The notes beneath the pieces are model-generated. The model did no database searches and had not been told where the DNA came from. It saw nothing but the letters and a program-made list of their open reading frames with translations. A program made the translations under genes and the position numbers. DNA of 64,000 bases from Linanthus parryae (lineage: Eukaryota > Streptophyta > Magnoliopsida > Ericales > Polemoniaceae), in NCBI GenBank assembly GCA_023055425.1, contig JALGPY010000001.1, positions 29,625,001 to 29,689,000 of the forward strand, in the 5' to 3' direction. This document shows, in pieces, positions 30,982 to 42,489 of this stretch. Each line of letters begins with the position of its first letter. The stretch's first letter is position 1.

Positions 30982-31615
30982 GTTAAAGACTTTAATATTG
31001 ACAGATATATGTTAATAAAAACATACTTCCTCTGTTTCTTCACTTTCTCTACGCTTTGACTTTTTGACTCGTATCTGAGTCACTTTGACCGGATGATTTG
31101 GATCGCAAAACGATATAATTTTTTAATAATTTTCTCACCATGTTATAGAACAACTTTTACTCTACAATACCATGAAAAAATTGTCAAAATATTAGATCGT
31201 TTTGCTATCCAAAACACCGGGTCAGTGACCCAACGAATAGTGACAAAAGTCAGAAGGTAGAGAAAGAGAAGAAACGGAGGAAGTATTTCATATCTTGAAA
31301 TGAATGTAATAATATATAATTTTAATGAAATATATTACATTATCTTACATGTAACAAATTATTAAATTAAAGTTTTATTTTTTAACAGTTTTTAAATTTT
31401 TTAGTAAAACTTGTATTTTAAAAAAAGTTAGAGGTGAAAATAAGGGGTACAAAAGTTTTTTTATAATTTTCCGTCAAATATTAATGGAAAGTTAACGGAA
31501 TGATACCCACTTTCTCGAAAATTCAAAATTTGAGACCTGTGGTGCTCGATTTTGAAATTTGGATACCCGTTTGCTCGATTTTGCCATATATGGGCACCTG
31601 TGGTGCAATTTAGCC
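30982..31615 (-). repeat. Right terminal inverted repeat of the Mutator-like element (interrupted by a Stowaway MITE)
   Basis: Inverse copy of 18306-18681. The homology stops at 31285, resumes at 31025, and the gap is filled exactly by the Stowaway element plus one TA duplication. Confidence 0.88.
31026..31283. mobile_element. Stowaway MITE (Tc1/mariner type)
   Basis: 258 bp with terminal inverted repeats CTTCCTCTGTTTCTTC and GAAGAAACGGAGGAAG, flanked by TA on each side. The interior can fold back on itself (GATCGCAAAACGATA and ATCGTTTTGCTATC). Same family as 33901-34160. It interrupts the right Mutator arm. Confidence 0.88.
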
Positions 31616-31859
31616 AATTTTCTTTGTAGTTGATAATGAAGGATACAAGTTGATGTTTTTGAAAATTCGGGTTCACAAATCACAATTCCTCTTCTGATAA
31701 AAGTAGGGTCCCCAATTCTAACAGATGATAGTCGGGGGAAGTTCTTTTCATTTGACCCATTTCTTACAAGAGAGGCGTCAGTGTTGGAGATGAACTAGCA
31801 ATATTTTGTTTTCTTCTTTCCTACATGTATTGAGCGCTATAAAAGAAAGATTGTCGTGC

Positions 31860-32170
31860 AATATCGGTACAGGTTAACCATATGATAAGGTCCACAATAT
31901 AATTATTATCATTGACTAGAATTAATATAATTAATTAGTTTACTACGTTATTTATTTAATTAGTTTGATTAGATGTTTATTTAGTTTGTAGACCGGGTTG
32001 AGCCCGTTAGGTCGAGCAGTCTTGGTTAGGGTTAACTTATTTTACTATTCAAACAGTGTAGTTATTCAGTTTTAAGCATGAAATCATAATTATTTTTCAG
32101 AGTTATTTCAGTTATTTTAATTTATTTTCGTAAACTATTTTTAGTTTACACCGTAGCTTGCTACATGGGA
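31860..32170 (+). repeat. Possible LTR remnant upstream of a gag-like frame
   Basis: AT-rich sequence ending near ATACTGGTACGTATCAACTGG, which loosely resembles a primer-binding site. It directly precedes the gag-like 32226-32890. No second LTR copy was found in the window. Confidence 0.25.
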
Positions 32171-32225
32171 TACTGGTACGTATCAACTGGTGATTTTATT
32201 GATTTCACCATCCAACTGGTGAACA

Positions 32226-32896
32226 ATGTCGCACGACGCGATTGACGAACTCCGCCAACTCAAAGAATTTGCAAAACAGATATTAGATAAGCTGGACAAA
32301 ATCGAAACAAGGTTCGCAGATCTGGACACTAGGGTCACAACTCTTGAACATTGTCCGCCACCTCCACAACAAGAACAACGCTTCACCGCGTTGGAGGCCA
32401 ACCAGACATACAAGCAGCCGTAGCCGCTGTGGATTCCCGCCTCAAGGCTCTGGAGGCCAGCCACACCCTCGTCGTCGTTCAACCGAAGCAGCAAGTCCAG
32501 ATGACACAACACCACCCAGGGACGATCAAACCACCAGATCTGCTTCAAATTTCATTCCCGACGCCGACGAACTCCGCACAGAAGCCACCTGAACCCCCAG
32601 ACTCGTCATTGCAGTCCCAAGCGCTGCTAACAGCGGCCTTTGCGCCAGCTAACAAGCCAGCTCTATTACCGTGGTTGAGTCCCGACCAGTTTCTCACACA
32701 ACCAGAAGCAGGGACCGGTGAATTCCGCCGCCAAAACCCCTCGCCGACTCCGCAGACCGCTGCCGCCTTCCAGGGAGTCATCGTTGCTCCCCTCCAGTCG
32801 GTGCAACGACAGCAATCAGCGGCGGCCATTGCTCCTCCACATCTAGCCCAGGTCCCCATCGAACTACCAAACCCCCATCTCCAAGACAAAGAATAA
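32226..32896 (+). pseudogene. Gag-like N-terminal fragment of an LTR retrotransposon
   Basis: The first frame starts MSHDAIDELRQLKEF and forms a heptad-like coiled coil (KLDKIETRFADLDTRVTTLE). After a frameshift near 32395 a Pro/Gln/Ala-rich tail follows (HHPGTIKPPDLLQISF, then stop at 32894). A short coiled coil followed by a proline-rich region is common at the start of Ty3/gypsy Gag proteins. No capsid, protease or polymerase follows, so the element is truncated. Assignment is tentative. Confidence 0.4.
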
Positions 32897-33900
32897 TCTA
32901 GATATAGATTGGCATGTGGAGCAACGAATTACAAGATGCCAAGGGGAATAAAAATAATAGAAAATTATTAGCCTTGGACTTGAGAAAAATGCACAAGTAA
33001 TTAAAACAAATGCATGTTGCAAAACAGACATTAATTTAAGAAGTAATGCCGGAAGTATAATTTCTTAGACTGATGCTGCAATTCAGTTAGATCTTCAGAT
33101 GAATGGAAGGTGAATCCTAAAATCGGTCTGAATTGTAAGATTCGGACTCTTGAATCGGGATTCAAATAATATTTTGTCCATTAAAGATTCACGAAGGGAG
33201 TCACATTGTTTCATGGGTGAATCGAGTCGAATCGTAAGATTAGAATCGTGAATCGTAAGATTTTGACAACTATACCCCCCACAGGTTCACCATTTCCCCC
33301 TTCTCCTCCCCCTCCCCTTCCCCCAAGGCTCAAATTACTCATCATTTACAACCCATCCACTCCCCCTCCCAATTTAATTTATTTTCAAAATATATTTACT
33401 AATTTAAAATAAATTATTATTAATAATAAAAATAAATAAAAAATAATAGCAATATGTATACGTATACCCAAATATAAAAAAAAAAAACTATAATAACAAA
33501 GAACATTTTCTTAGTTATATTTTGTATCGTTTTAATTATGTTGTATTTATTTGTCTTTGTCTTATTGTAATTATGATTCAATAAATTGTGCGTCTTTTTA
33601 AAATATATTTTCCAATTATCGAGAAAAAAATATTTATTGTTACAAATTAAAATTATTAAATATATTAATAATAATTAAAATGTAAATTATCATCATGAAA
33701 TATTATTAAATGTAATTAATATAGCCTAAAATAGGATTAACTAACCACCCCAGGGAGGGGGAGGGGCATGTCCAGGGGAAAATTCCTCTAACCATACCTC
33801 ACTCATGTCTTAAATTGACCCCCTAGCACCCTCTCCCTTTTTCGCCAGGGGCATGTCCATGAGAAAATCTCACTAACCATATCTCATTATTACATTAATA
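32897..33900. other. Gene-free stretch with local duplications
   Basis: Contains GAATCGTAAGATT repeats (33100-33265), a CT-rich block (33290-33375) and a very AT-rich block (33380-33730). It also holds two diverged direct copies of a unit beginning AGGGGCATGTCCA (33759-33807 and 33848-33893). No gene seen. Confidence 0.5.
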
Positions 33901-34160
33901 CTACCTCCGTTTCTTCTCTATCACACCGGTTTGACTTTTGTCACTATTCGCTGGGTCACTTTGACCCGGTAATTTGAGTAGCCAAACGATAAAGGTTTTC
34001 GATAATTTTTTCATGGCGTTGTAGAATAAAAGTTGCTATATAACACGGTGAAAAAAATATCGAAAAATCGCATCGTTTTGCTATCCAATTCACCCGGTCA
34101 AACTGACCCATATACGAGTCAAAAAGTCAAACCGGCGTGATAGAGAAGAAACGGAGGTAG
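33901..34160. mobile_element. Stowaway MITE (same family as 31026-31283)
   Basis: 260 bp with perfect terminal inverted repeats CTACCTCCGTTTCTTCTC and the inverse GAGAAGAAACGGAGGTAG, flanked by TA (33899-33900, 34161-34162). The perfect ends suggest a younger insertion than the first copy. Confidence 0.92.
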
Positions 34161-34174
34161 TATCTTATTCTGTA

Positions 34175-34246
34175 GAAGAAGAAGAAGAAGAAGAATGAGG
34201 AGGAGGAGGAGGAGGAGGAGGAGGAGGAGGAGGAGAAGAAGAAAGA
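34175..34246. repeat. (GAA)n / (GGA)n microsatellite
   Basis: A GAA run followed by ATGAGGAGGA and a long GGA run. Adjacent to the Stowaway MITE. Confidence 0.95.
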
Positions 34247-34249
34247 TTG

Positions 34250-35050
34250 ACATTCAAGAAAAAATTATGAGATCTTGCTATATACCAGGTTATTAGATCT
34301 TTTTACCCTAGTTAACGCATGGTTACCCTCTATCTCATATTGCAATTTTAGAACTCTAGGGAGGTATTTCGCACAAACTCCTAGCCACAAGGGCGTAAAA
34401 AGACATTAACCCAAAACATTAATAATGAGAGAAAACCTTGCAAATTTTTTTCCAAATTCTTTTGCTATCACTGTGGTGGTGTTTTGAGGGCACGGGCAGG
34501 ACGAACCCAAAAGTATTTCTTAAACGGAGCCATGTTCAATACAAAATTACACATTTTAGTTCACTGTGTCATTTAAGAAAACATAGGGGTAGCTGCTTTC
34601 ATATAGGTTTGTAAATATTCACGAGTTCTAGGGTGAATTTGGTTTATTTTCCATGGGAACCGCGCCTTAACTACCATTTCATGTTTCGACTACAATTTTC
34701 ACAGCACATAGCGTCAACTAAATACACGTTTCTCACAAATTCCTCAATAAAATCAACTAGCATACCATTGCTATTATATGAAGTAGGTCCGAATTACTTT
34801 TTTCTTGATGTTCTAGATATTATATTTTATTGACCTCCTTAAGGTATACAGATGTAGTTTCCAGCGAGTTAGTTCTCTCTAGTTTTGTTTATCCTACGTT
34901 AGGAGCTCAACTTATTATTTTCTATAATACGGACTTACGGAGGGTTGTTAGCCCGTTCAATCATGCAGGTAATGACGTGAGAAGATTAAAACGGAGGGAT
35001 TGTCCTAAAAGCCAATACAAGTTGGATGATTATGCTATGTCAATCCAAAT
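34250..35050. other. Gene-free stretch left of the copia at 35056
   Basis: No domain in any frame. Open stretches at 34633-34833 and 34830-35123 do not show protein-like composition; the second runs into the copia LTR. Confidence 0.45.
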
Positions 35051-35055
35051 GAAAC

Positions 35056-35201
35056 GATATGTGTATAATATGTTTGTCCCACATCGTATATTGTATTTTT
35101 TATACTCATTTTATAGTTTATAAAAGGGACCCTTTGTACATTGCTTTAGTAAGATTTATACACATCATTCACATTCAATTGTTTCCGCTCCATTTTTAAT
35201 A
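35056..35201 (+). repeat. 5' LTR of the decayed copia
   Basis: Starts GATATGTGTATAATATG; the first T of the usual TG terminus appears lost. Aligns with 39274-39422. Confidence 0.8.
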
Positions 35202-35869
35202 TAGCATCTGAGCTGAAACAGTCATACGTTTCAGTCTCCGTTTGTTTCTTTATTTCTCATCCCTGTCGCGTTTCCTCTCCTATAACCCACGAGCTATTGG
35301 TGATTCGACAATCTCACCTACCATATCAGTCAACTCAAAATTTAATTCTGCCTCCGGTTGCGAAAAGATCACGATAAACGGCTGCAAGAAGCGCTCCCAC
35401 GCACCCCCTAAGGTTCCGGCAGCATCGCCTTCACTCGCCCATGCGCCTTGCTCTTCAGCCGACTATCGGCTCAGAATCGGCGCACGCTCTAGCTTGTGGG
35501 TCCACTCGGCTTCTGAACCCGTCTTCCAACCGTTTTTCGACCGGCTTCTTCTCGACTACATAGTGGCTTCTGAAGCCATTTTCTGCTGCTTCGCCTCTAG
35601 ATCCGTACCAGACCGCTCCATTCCAGTGTGCACCATTCCAGAACCGTTTCGTCCTGTTCAGCACACCTTGAGTTGCCGTTTCAACTGGGTTTTTTTTTCT
35701 CCGAATTTGAATTGGATCATTTCGGATTTTAAGGTTTTTCAACCTACTGCTTTCATTTCCGCACTCCGTTTTTTGAAATTTTGAATTCTAGTCACCGCTT
35801 CTTGCTATTTGAGGGTTATTTTAACTCGGTTTTTCGGTTTTTTCTCACGTTATTGGGTTGTTATCTTAT

Positions 35870-38800
35870 TAAATGGATAGATCCGATGCCCCTCATCCTC
35901 TATTGGATGTATTGGAGGAGTATTGCTCATATTTTCATGAAAATGGGCATAAACTCCTATATTTCCCAATTCGTCATTGTGAATTTTGTAAGCAGAATCA
36001 GCCTGAACACTACTTGTCTGAATACCCTGAGAATCCTACATTCTGGTCCGAACCTCGGCGATCGCTGAAATTTTGTCCTCCTTAATCGCCTCTTGATGCT
36101 TCATCGCTCTCCACATTGGCCATTATTATTAAGGGAATCCTCGATACAGTTCGCGAGAAAACTCAATCTACTTCTCTATCTGCCGCCCGAGGTAACAATT
36201 ATTGGTACTTTGAATCAAGATGTTGCAACCATATGACTTCTAATCAGGAAATATTTAGTTCTAAGCGTAATACTTCTATTAATCCGAGTATTCATACTGT
36301 TGATGGTTCTCGTATGCACGTTATTCATATGGGGGATTTCTCACAAGATAATCTATCACTTTCTGACACTTTTTTAGTTCTAGATCTTGCTCTCAATCTT
36401 GTATTTGTTGGACAAATATGTGACCTTGGTTTGGATGTTATATTTTCCTCCAGTGGGTATCGTGTGTAGGATCCATAAAGCGGAAAGACACTTGGCTTTG
36501 GTCGTAAAGTTGGACGATTATTCCAACTCAAAAGCCTCACTCCCCCCATCGACCTATTCAGTTGCTGCAGCCACATCTCCGGTATCATCTTATCTTCACT
36601 TGTGGCATTCACAGTTGGGTCATGCTTCTATTGGTCTTTTTCGTTCCCTCGTCTCCACTCGTAAATTAGGCACTGTTCAAGATGGGCATCTTGACCGTGT
36701 GCCTTGTCAGTTAGCCAAGCATCCTGCTTTGCCTTTTTCTCACAGTCTGACATCTCAGCACCTTTTGACCTGGTTCATTCGGATGTTTGGGGGCCTTCCT
36801 CACATGCCAAAATGGGTGGATCAAGATATTTTGTTGTATTTGTGGATGACTTTACTCCATATACTTGGATATTTCTGATGAAGAATCGTTCATAGTTGGC
36901 TCAAATCTATTTTGACTTTGCAGCTATGGTCCAAACATAGTTCTCGTGCCCGATCAAATTTTTTCGGAATGCTAATGCGATGGAGTCTAATGCTTTTGAG
37001 TTCTTGTCTACTATTCACAAGCATGGGACTCTTCTCCATAGATCTTGTCCCGGTACATATCAGCATGATGGCCGTGGAGAACGCAATCATCGCCATTTTC
37101 TTGATACGACATGTGCTCTCCTATTTTCTTCATCATGTCTGCTCTAACTGCTGTGTATACTATAAATCGGGTACCTACACGTGTTCTTAAGAACAATACT
37201 TCGGGTCTTTGGAAGTGTATGTTATGTTCTTCTTCAGCCTCACGGGCATAATAAGTTGGAACCTTGATCAAGAATGTGTTATTTTCTTGGATATGGTATT
37301 GAACAAAGGATATCAATGTTGGGATCCAGTTTTGAATCTTCTTCGACTCTCCCACCACGTGGTCTTTGTGGATCATAAGATGTTATCTATAATTTATTCC
37401 TTTGATGCTTCCACCATTGTTGACCATCGGAGTCTTACAGATCCATCATTTGATCCATTCTTCGAGGATTCTTTAGTCCGCAGTTAAATTTCATCACAGA
37501 CTCCTCCTCCAGATTTGTTTGTTGATGAAGTTATCTCCCCTTATCGTGTTCCTGCTCCGGTTATACATGATCATGTCTCTGCTTCCCATGCTCCTGTTAC
37601 TGTTCCTACTCTAGTTACACGTGGTCATGTTCCAGATGATGCCTCCTCAGATCCTAAGAGTGACATAGACGAGTCTGCTTCTTCTACAGTTTGTCGGTCC
37701 ACCAGATACCGCACACAACCTGTTCGGCTTCATAATTACGCCACTTCTGCTATTTTTCAGCGTCAAGCTAACTCTGGTCCTATGTGACAAAAATCATTGC
37801 AAGATGATTTGGACACTCTAGCACGAACTCATACTTGAGACTTGGTTTCATTACCTTCTGGTGAGACTGCAGTTGGGTGCAGGTGGGTGTATAAGATCAA
37901 GACTATGCCTGATGGTTCCATCGAGAGAAATAAGGCTCAACTAGTAGCTAGAGTTTCACAAAGGAGTATGGCATTGAATATGAGGAGACGTTTGCTCCAG
38001 TTGCTCGACTTACCTCGATTCGCACTCTGATTTCTATAGCTGCTATTCGATGTTAGACCTTGTCCCAGATGGATGTTAAGAATGCATTTCTTAATGGTGA
38101 TCTTATTGAGGATGTTTACATGAAACCTCCCTCTAGTCTCGATTTTCACCCCTCACAAGTATGTCTCATACTTCATGCAATATATGGTCTGAAGCAAGCC
38201 CCTCGAGCTTGGTTTGAGAAGTTTAGTTCTACTACACTCCAACGTGGGTTCTCCTCTCATACTTATGACTCAGCTCTTTTCATTCATCATACGAATTGTG
38301 GAGTTATTCTCTTGTTAATATAAGTTGATGATATGATCATTACTAGGGATGATCTCGCTGGTATTTGTGAGCTAAAGAAGTCCTTGAAAAGCCATTTTGA
38401 GATGAAAGACTTGGACCCTCTCAGCTATTTCTTGGGCCTCGAGGTAACTTTGATGCTGACGGTTACTCTTTATCTCAGACCAAGTACGCTTCTAATATTC
38501 TTGCCCATGTAAGGACTGACTGATCCAAAGGTTGCCTCCACGCCAATGGAGCCCTACCTGAAGCTCACTCCGTAGAGGGTGAACCTCTCTCTGATCCTAC
38601 TCGATACCGACAGATTGTTGGTAGTCTGGTTTATCTCACAGTCACTCCTCCTGACTTACAATACGCTGTTAATCGGGTCAGTCAGTTTTCACTTATCCAC
38701 GATCCACATACTATGTTGTTTTTCTTCGGATTCTTCGCTACGTCAAATGTATTCATTTCTCTGCTCGGTCTACACCAGTCCTACATGGATTTTCTAATGC

Positions 38801-39230
38801 TTATTGGGCTAGTGAGCCTACTGATAGACGCTCCACCACGGGGTAATGTTTCTTCTTGGGTGACTCACTTATATCCTTGTGCTGCAAGAAGCAAACTGTA
38901 GTTTTGCGATCCAGCACTGAGGCAGAGTACCCATGCTCTACATGATGCCACACAGGAGCTCATCTGGCTTCGCTGGTTATTTTCTGATATGGGGATGCCT
39001 CAATCCTTTTCTACTACATACGTTGTGACAATCGTAGTGCCATCTAGATTGCTCACAATGATGTTCTTTATGAGCAGAAGAAACACATTAAAATAGATTG
39101 TCACTTTACCCGCCATCATCTTTGTGTTGGTACGGTTCATCTGAAGTCTCTGTCTTCGTCAGAGCAAACTGCCAATAATCATATGAAGTCTTATCCGCTT
39201 GGACGTTTTCGTAGCTTGGCCTCCTAACTT
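35870..39230 (+). pseudogene. Copia gag-pol remnant of the 35056-39422 element
   Basis: Recognisable pieces in order: a Cys/His-containing gag-like frame (35873-36085); protease with WYFESRCCNHMTS, in which the usual DSG is changed to ESR; GAG-pre-integrase LWHSQLGHAS; integrase start LVHSDVWGPSSHAKMGG; RT with VGCRWVYKIK, QMDVKNAFLNGD and IYGLKQAPRAW, then a stop inside the VDDM motif near 38322; and an RNase H stub around TEAEY (near 38925). The protease active site is destroyed and at least six frame changes occur, so this copy is dead. Confidence 0.8.
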
Positions 39231-39273
39231 CCGCTTATCACGACAACTTCAGTTTCAGGGTCAGGGGTTGTTA

Positions 39274-39422
39274 TGATATATGTATAATGTGTTTTTTCCC
39301 ACAAGTACATTGCATTTATTATACTCATTGTATTGTTTATAAACATGACTTATTGTACATTGCTTTAGTAAGTTTTATACACAATCATTCACCCTCAATT
39401 GCTTTCTCTCTAGTTTTTAACA
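39274..39422 (+). repeat. 3' LTR of the decayed copia
   Basis: TGATATATGTATAATGTG ... TTTTTAACA, followed directly by the GAAAC duplication. Confidence 0.85.
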
Positions 39423-39427
39423 GAAAC

Positions 39428-40024
39428 TTTTATATTTCAAACAAAATGCAGCTAAAAGAATTTTAAAATGCCAAAAGGCACAATAAATTGAGTTTTTCGT
39501 GAGCTGCAAAAATTTGTACTCCCTCTGTTTCTTAAAATTTGCAGTTTATGTCTATACATTCATGCTCCCTGCATTCAAAAATTTTATTTAATCTTTTATG
39601 TGGATGTCTCAAAAAATTCAACTTCCCTTTTTAGTTCTGATTTCTCAATTTTGCACTAAAAATGTCTATAATCTTATAAGAAAGTAAAAAATAATAGTAA
39701 ATGACACTTCAGAGTAGAATTACAGTGCAATCATTATAATTTCCCTCAAACAAACGATGTTTAGAACCTGATACTAATATGTCGGCAAAGGGAATAGCTT
39801 AGCATGCAATTTGCATGGCAATATTCAAAGACTTGTCCCTGCACCAATTATTGATAGTATTGACGTTTGTTCTGACACGGTAGATAGGGATCAGTTTATT
39901 GCATTCTCATCAATAAAAATGAATATATAAATGAAAGATATTTGTATTTGTGTGTGTGTCGTTAATGTCTTTATAAGGTCAGTCTCTCATAGCATCAAGC
40001 TCCAAATAATTCCCACATCGCTCC
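39428..40024 (+). promoter_or_regulatory. Upstream region of the patatin-like gene
   Basis: Between the copia and exon 1. A TATA-like TTTATAAGG lies near 39970-39978, about 50 bases before the place where the start codon is expected. A Stowaway-like end (CTCCCTCTGTTTCTT, near 39522) without a partner is also present. Confidence 0.35.
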
Positions 40025-40214
40025 ATAGATGAATCACCTTCAACCCATGAAATTCCTCCAACAGTTGAGATTGTTACCATCCTAAGCATCGATGGAGGCG
40101 GACTTAGAGGGATAATCCCCGGTGTCATCCTCGAATGTCTAGAAGCTGAACTCCAGGTAAACAACCTAAGCTTCTTTGAAGTTGTTGGTACCAATGAAAA
40201 ATGTATGCATGTAT

Positions 40215-40239
40215 GTTTTTTTTTTTTTTTTTTTTTTTG
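40215..40239. repeat. Poly(T) run in intron 1 of the patatin-like gene
   Basis: A T run of more than 20 bases in the 137-bp first intron. Confidence 0.9.
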
Positions 40240-41962
40240 ATAACAATGAAAATGTATGTTACCAATTTTATGATGTTATTACGAGATAAACAGGCCTTAG
40301 ACGGAGACCATGTTAGGCTCGCAGACTACTTTGATGTTATCGCAGGGACTAGCACGGGTGGTCTGTTAACCGCCATGCTATCAGCACGGCAAGGACAAAC
40401 GGCCTTTATACGCCGCCAAAGACATTGTTCCTTTCTATCTTGAGCACGGTCAAAATATATTTCCACCAATATGGTAAGAACAAGATATGAATCATTATAT
40501 GAAGTGCTCTATCTAGTGATTTTAAGTTTTTAACCTCTTTGCTTTTCCTTTTCGGGAATTTGGAACTGCAGTGCCCCTTTTGCTGGGCTAAAGGCGCTGA
40601 TCAAGACCACAACAGGACCCAAGTATGATGGGAAGTATCTCCACAAGCTCATAAAGGAGATATTAGGAGAAACAAGGTTGAACCAGACCCTAACCAATGT
40701 GGTCATCCCAACCTTTGACATCAAATGTCTACAACCTGTTATCTTCAGCTCCTTTCAGGTCTCTCTATCTGACCGGTGGTTTTTAGTGGGATTATAAAAC
40801 ATTCTAATCTTGATTAGTATGAAGTGAAATACGAGGGTAACTTGAACGCAGTAGACATTAGAACATGCGTTCATTTGTAAATGACTCTCTTTTGATCGCC
40901 TCACTTGGTTGCTAATACTGACCAACTAGTCATTGAACACAGATGAAGACTCGCAGAGCACGGAAGTTGTTTAAAACTACTTAGTTCAAACAAAACAACT
41001 TGACATGGTTGCTGATTCCCAATCCCAAAATAGCTACTTTAAATCCACAACCCACAAGACCCTGGCATAAAATCATAATTTTCTAATAAACTGTCACGTG
41101 AGTCTTGCCTGATAATGAGAAACCTCTTCAAATTAGCACCGACGAAGTATTAATTATTAGTCTAATTTTTTACGGTTTTGAATTGGCAGATAGAAAGAAG
41201 GCCAACCATTGATGTCCCTCTAGCAGATATATGCATCGGTACCTCAGCAGCTCCAACTTATCTCCCGACACATCATTTCGTTGCAAACGACAGAGAGTTC
41301 AACTTGACCGATGGTGGCGTGGCAGCCAACAATCCGGTACTTCCTCATGTATACAAAAAATAGAAGTCCTACATAATAATATTGTTATTAAGGAAGATCC
41401 TAGATAACTCTCATAAATTCCATTTAACTTTGAGATAGAATTTCATTATTTCTGGTATGGTATCAAGGATCATGCGCTTTCTTCACGTGCTTGGTCAACG
41501 ATCGCCCATCGGTTTTTGTATTACCTATTTATTACGCTGCTCATTGCATCTTACTTTTCAGATGGAACTCCATAAATTCTAACATTAAAATCGAGATTAT
41601 AACATTTTTCTTGTATTCTTCTCGATCATAGGCATTACTTGCTATTGAAGAAGTGAACCGACAATTATTGAGAGAAGACGTGGGTAAATTTCTGATTCGC
41701 ACCATGGATTACGGGCGTTTTCTTGTGATTTCACTTGGGACTGGATCGGCCAAGTGTGAGGAACTCTACAATGCTAAAATAGCCTCCAAATGGGGGTTAT
41801 TTGGTTGGTTAGTTCATGGCGCTGCTTCTCCGTTAATTGACATTTTAACTCAGTCCAGCGCGGATTTGGTTGATTTCCACCTTGCTACATTCTTTCATTC
41901 TGTTCATTCAAAGGCACAGTATCTCCGTATCCAAGTAAGTCGATTGAAAACGCTAACACTTT

Positions 41963-42068
41963 GGCCTTGTTTTGGATGGTGAGATTATAAAATTATGAGA
42001 TTGTAGATTATTGGATTGAGTAGCTAAGGTGAGAACTTAGTCTCGCAATCTCATCATCCAAACAGGCC
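41963..42068. mobile_element. Tourist-like MITE in intron 5 of the patatin-like gene
   Basis: A 106-bp near-perfect foldback: GGCCTTGTTTTGGATGGTGA on the left and the inverse GGCCTGTTTGGATGATGAGA on the right. It makes up about half of the 201-bp intron. Confidence 0.75.
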
Positions 42069-42482
42069 ATTTGTAATACTAAATACAGAAATGATTTATT
42101 TTCAAAAGTAAATGGTCTAATTTGGGATTCCTTAGGATGATACATTGACCGGGACACTTGCATCAGTGGATGTATCAACAAAGGAAAACTTGCAAGGCCT
42201 GGTAGAAGTCGGTAAAGAGTTGCTGAAGAAGCCAGTTTCAAGAGCAAATCTGGACAATGGTCACTATGAACCGGTTGGTAATGGTGAAACCAATGAGCAA
42301 GGAATCAAAAGGTACATTTCACATCTATCATGGATACTTAAATTGCTCAATATTGCAATTGTTTCATTCAATGTTTTTAACAGGCTAGCGAAGATTTTGT
42401 CTAAGGAGAGAATGTCAAGAAAAAATAAATCCACGGGCTAAAGGCAATAGACCGACATGATTGCACCGTGAAACATTGTGTG

Positions 42483-42488
42483 AATAAA
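42483..42488 (+). terminator. Likely polyadenylation signal of the patatin-like gene
   Basis: AATAAA 42 bases after the stop codon. Confidence 0.4.
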
Positions 42489-42489
42489 G

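Larger units (their letters stand above)
18306..31615. mobile_element. Mutator-like element (non-autonomous) carrying nested LINE, hAT and Stowaway insertions
   Basis: The left arm begins GGCTAAATTGCACCCGAGGT and the right arm, read inversely, begins GGCTAAATTGCACCACAGGT. Homology extends about 375 bases into each arm once the Stowaway insertion is subtracted on the right. Both ends are flanked by the same nine bases, AATTTTCTT (18297-18305 and 31616-31624). Long terminal inverted repeats with a 9-bp duplication define Mutator-like elements. Removing the LINE, hAT and Stowaway leaves about 1.0 kb without a transposase, so the original was a MITE-sized non-autonomous Mutator. Confidence 0.88.
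35056..39422 (+). mobile_element. Ty1/copia LTR retrotransposon, decayed
   Basis: Two short LTRs, 35056-35201 and 39274-39422, share GTATAAT, the tract TTGTACATTGCTTTAGTAAG and ends in TTTTTAA(C/T)A. The element is flanked by GAAAC (35051-35055 and 39423-39427), a perfect 5-bp target duplication. A damaged primer-binding site (TAGCATCTGAGC) follows the 5' LTR. All coding regions contain frameshifts or stops. Confidence 0.85.
40025..42441 (+). pseudogene. Patatin-like phospholipase (PLP2-type), seven exons, probably a pseudogene
   Basis: A lipid acyl hydrolase releasing fatty acids from membrane lipids. Exons by splice sites and homology: about 40025-40156, 40294-40473, 40572-40758, 41190-41336, 41632-41934, 42136-42311 and 42384-42441, all with GT...AG introns. 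Motifs: [13 protein letters not shown] (oxyanion hole), IAGTSTGGL (catalytic Ser), LTDGGVAANNP (catalytic Asp) and the C-terminal RFLVISLGTGSA and LRIQDDTLTGTLASVD. The C-terminus is complete. Two defects: the codon where Met is expected is ATA (40025) with an in-frame TAA 18 bases upstream, and exon 2 loses frame near 40392 (apparently 2 bases missing), reaching TGA at 40440. An unseen upstream exon could supply a start, but the frameshift would remain. Confidence 0.85.

Noticed and set aside
35242..36085. Host gene candidate near the start of the copia at 35056
   Set aside because: It lies between the LTR and protease of the same element, so it is more likely decayed gag or leader; no host domain seen.
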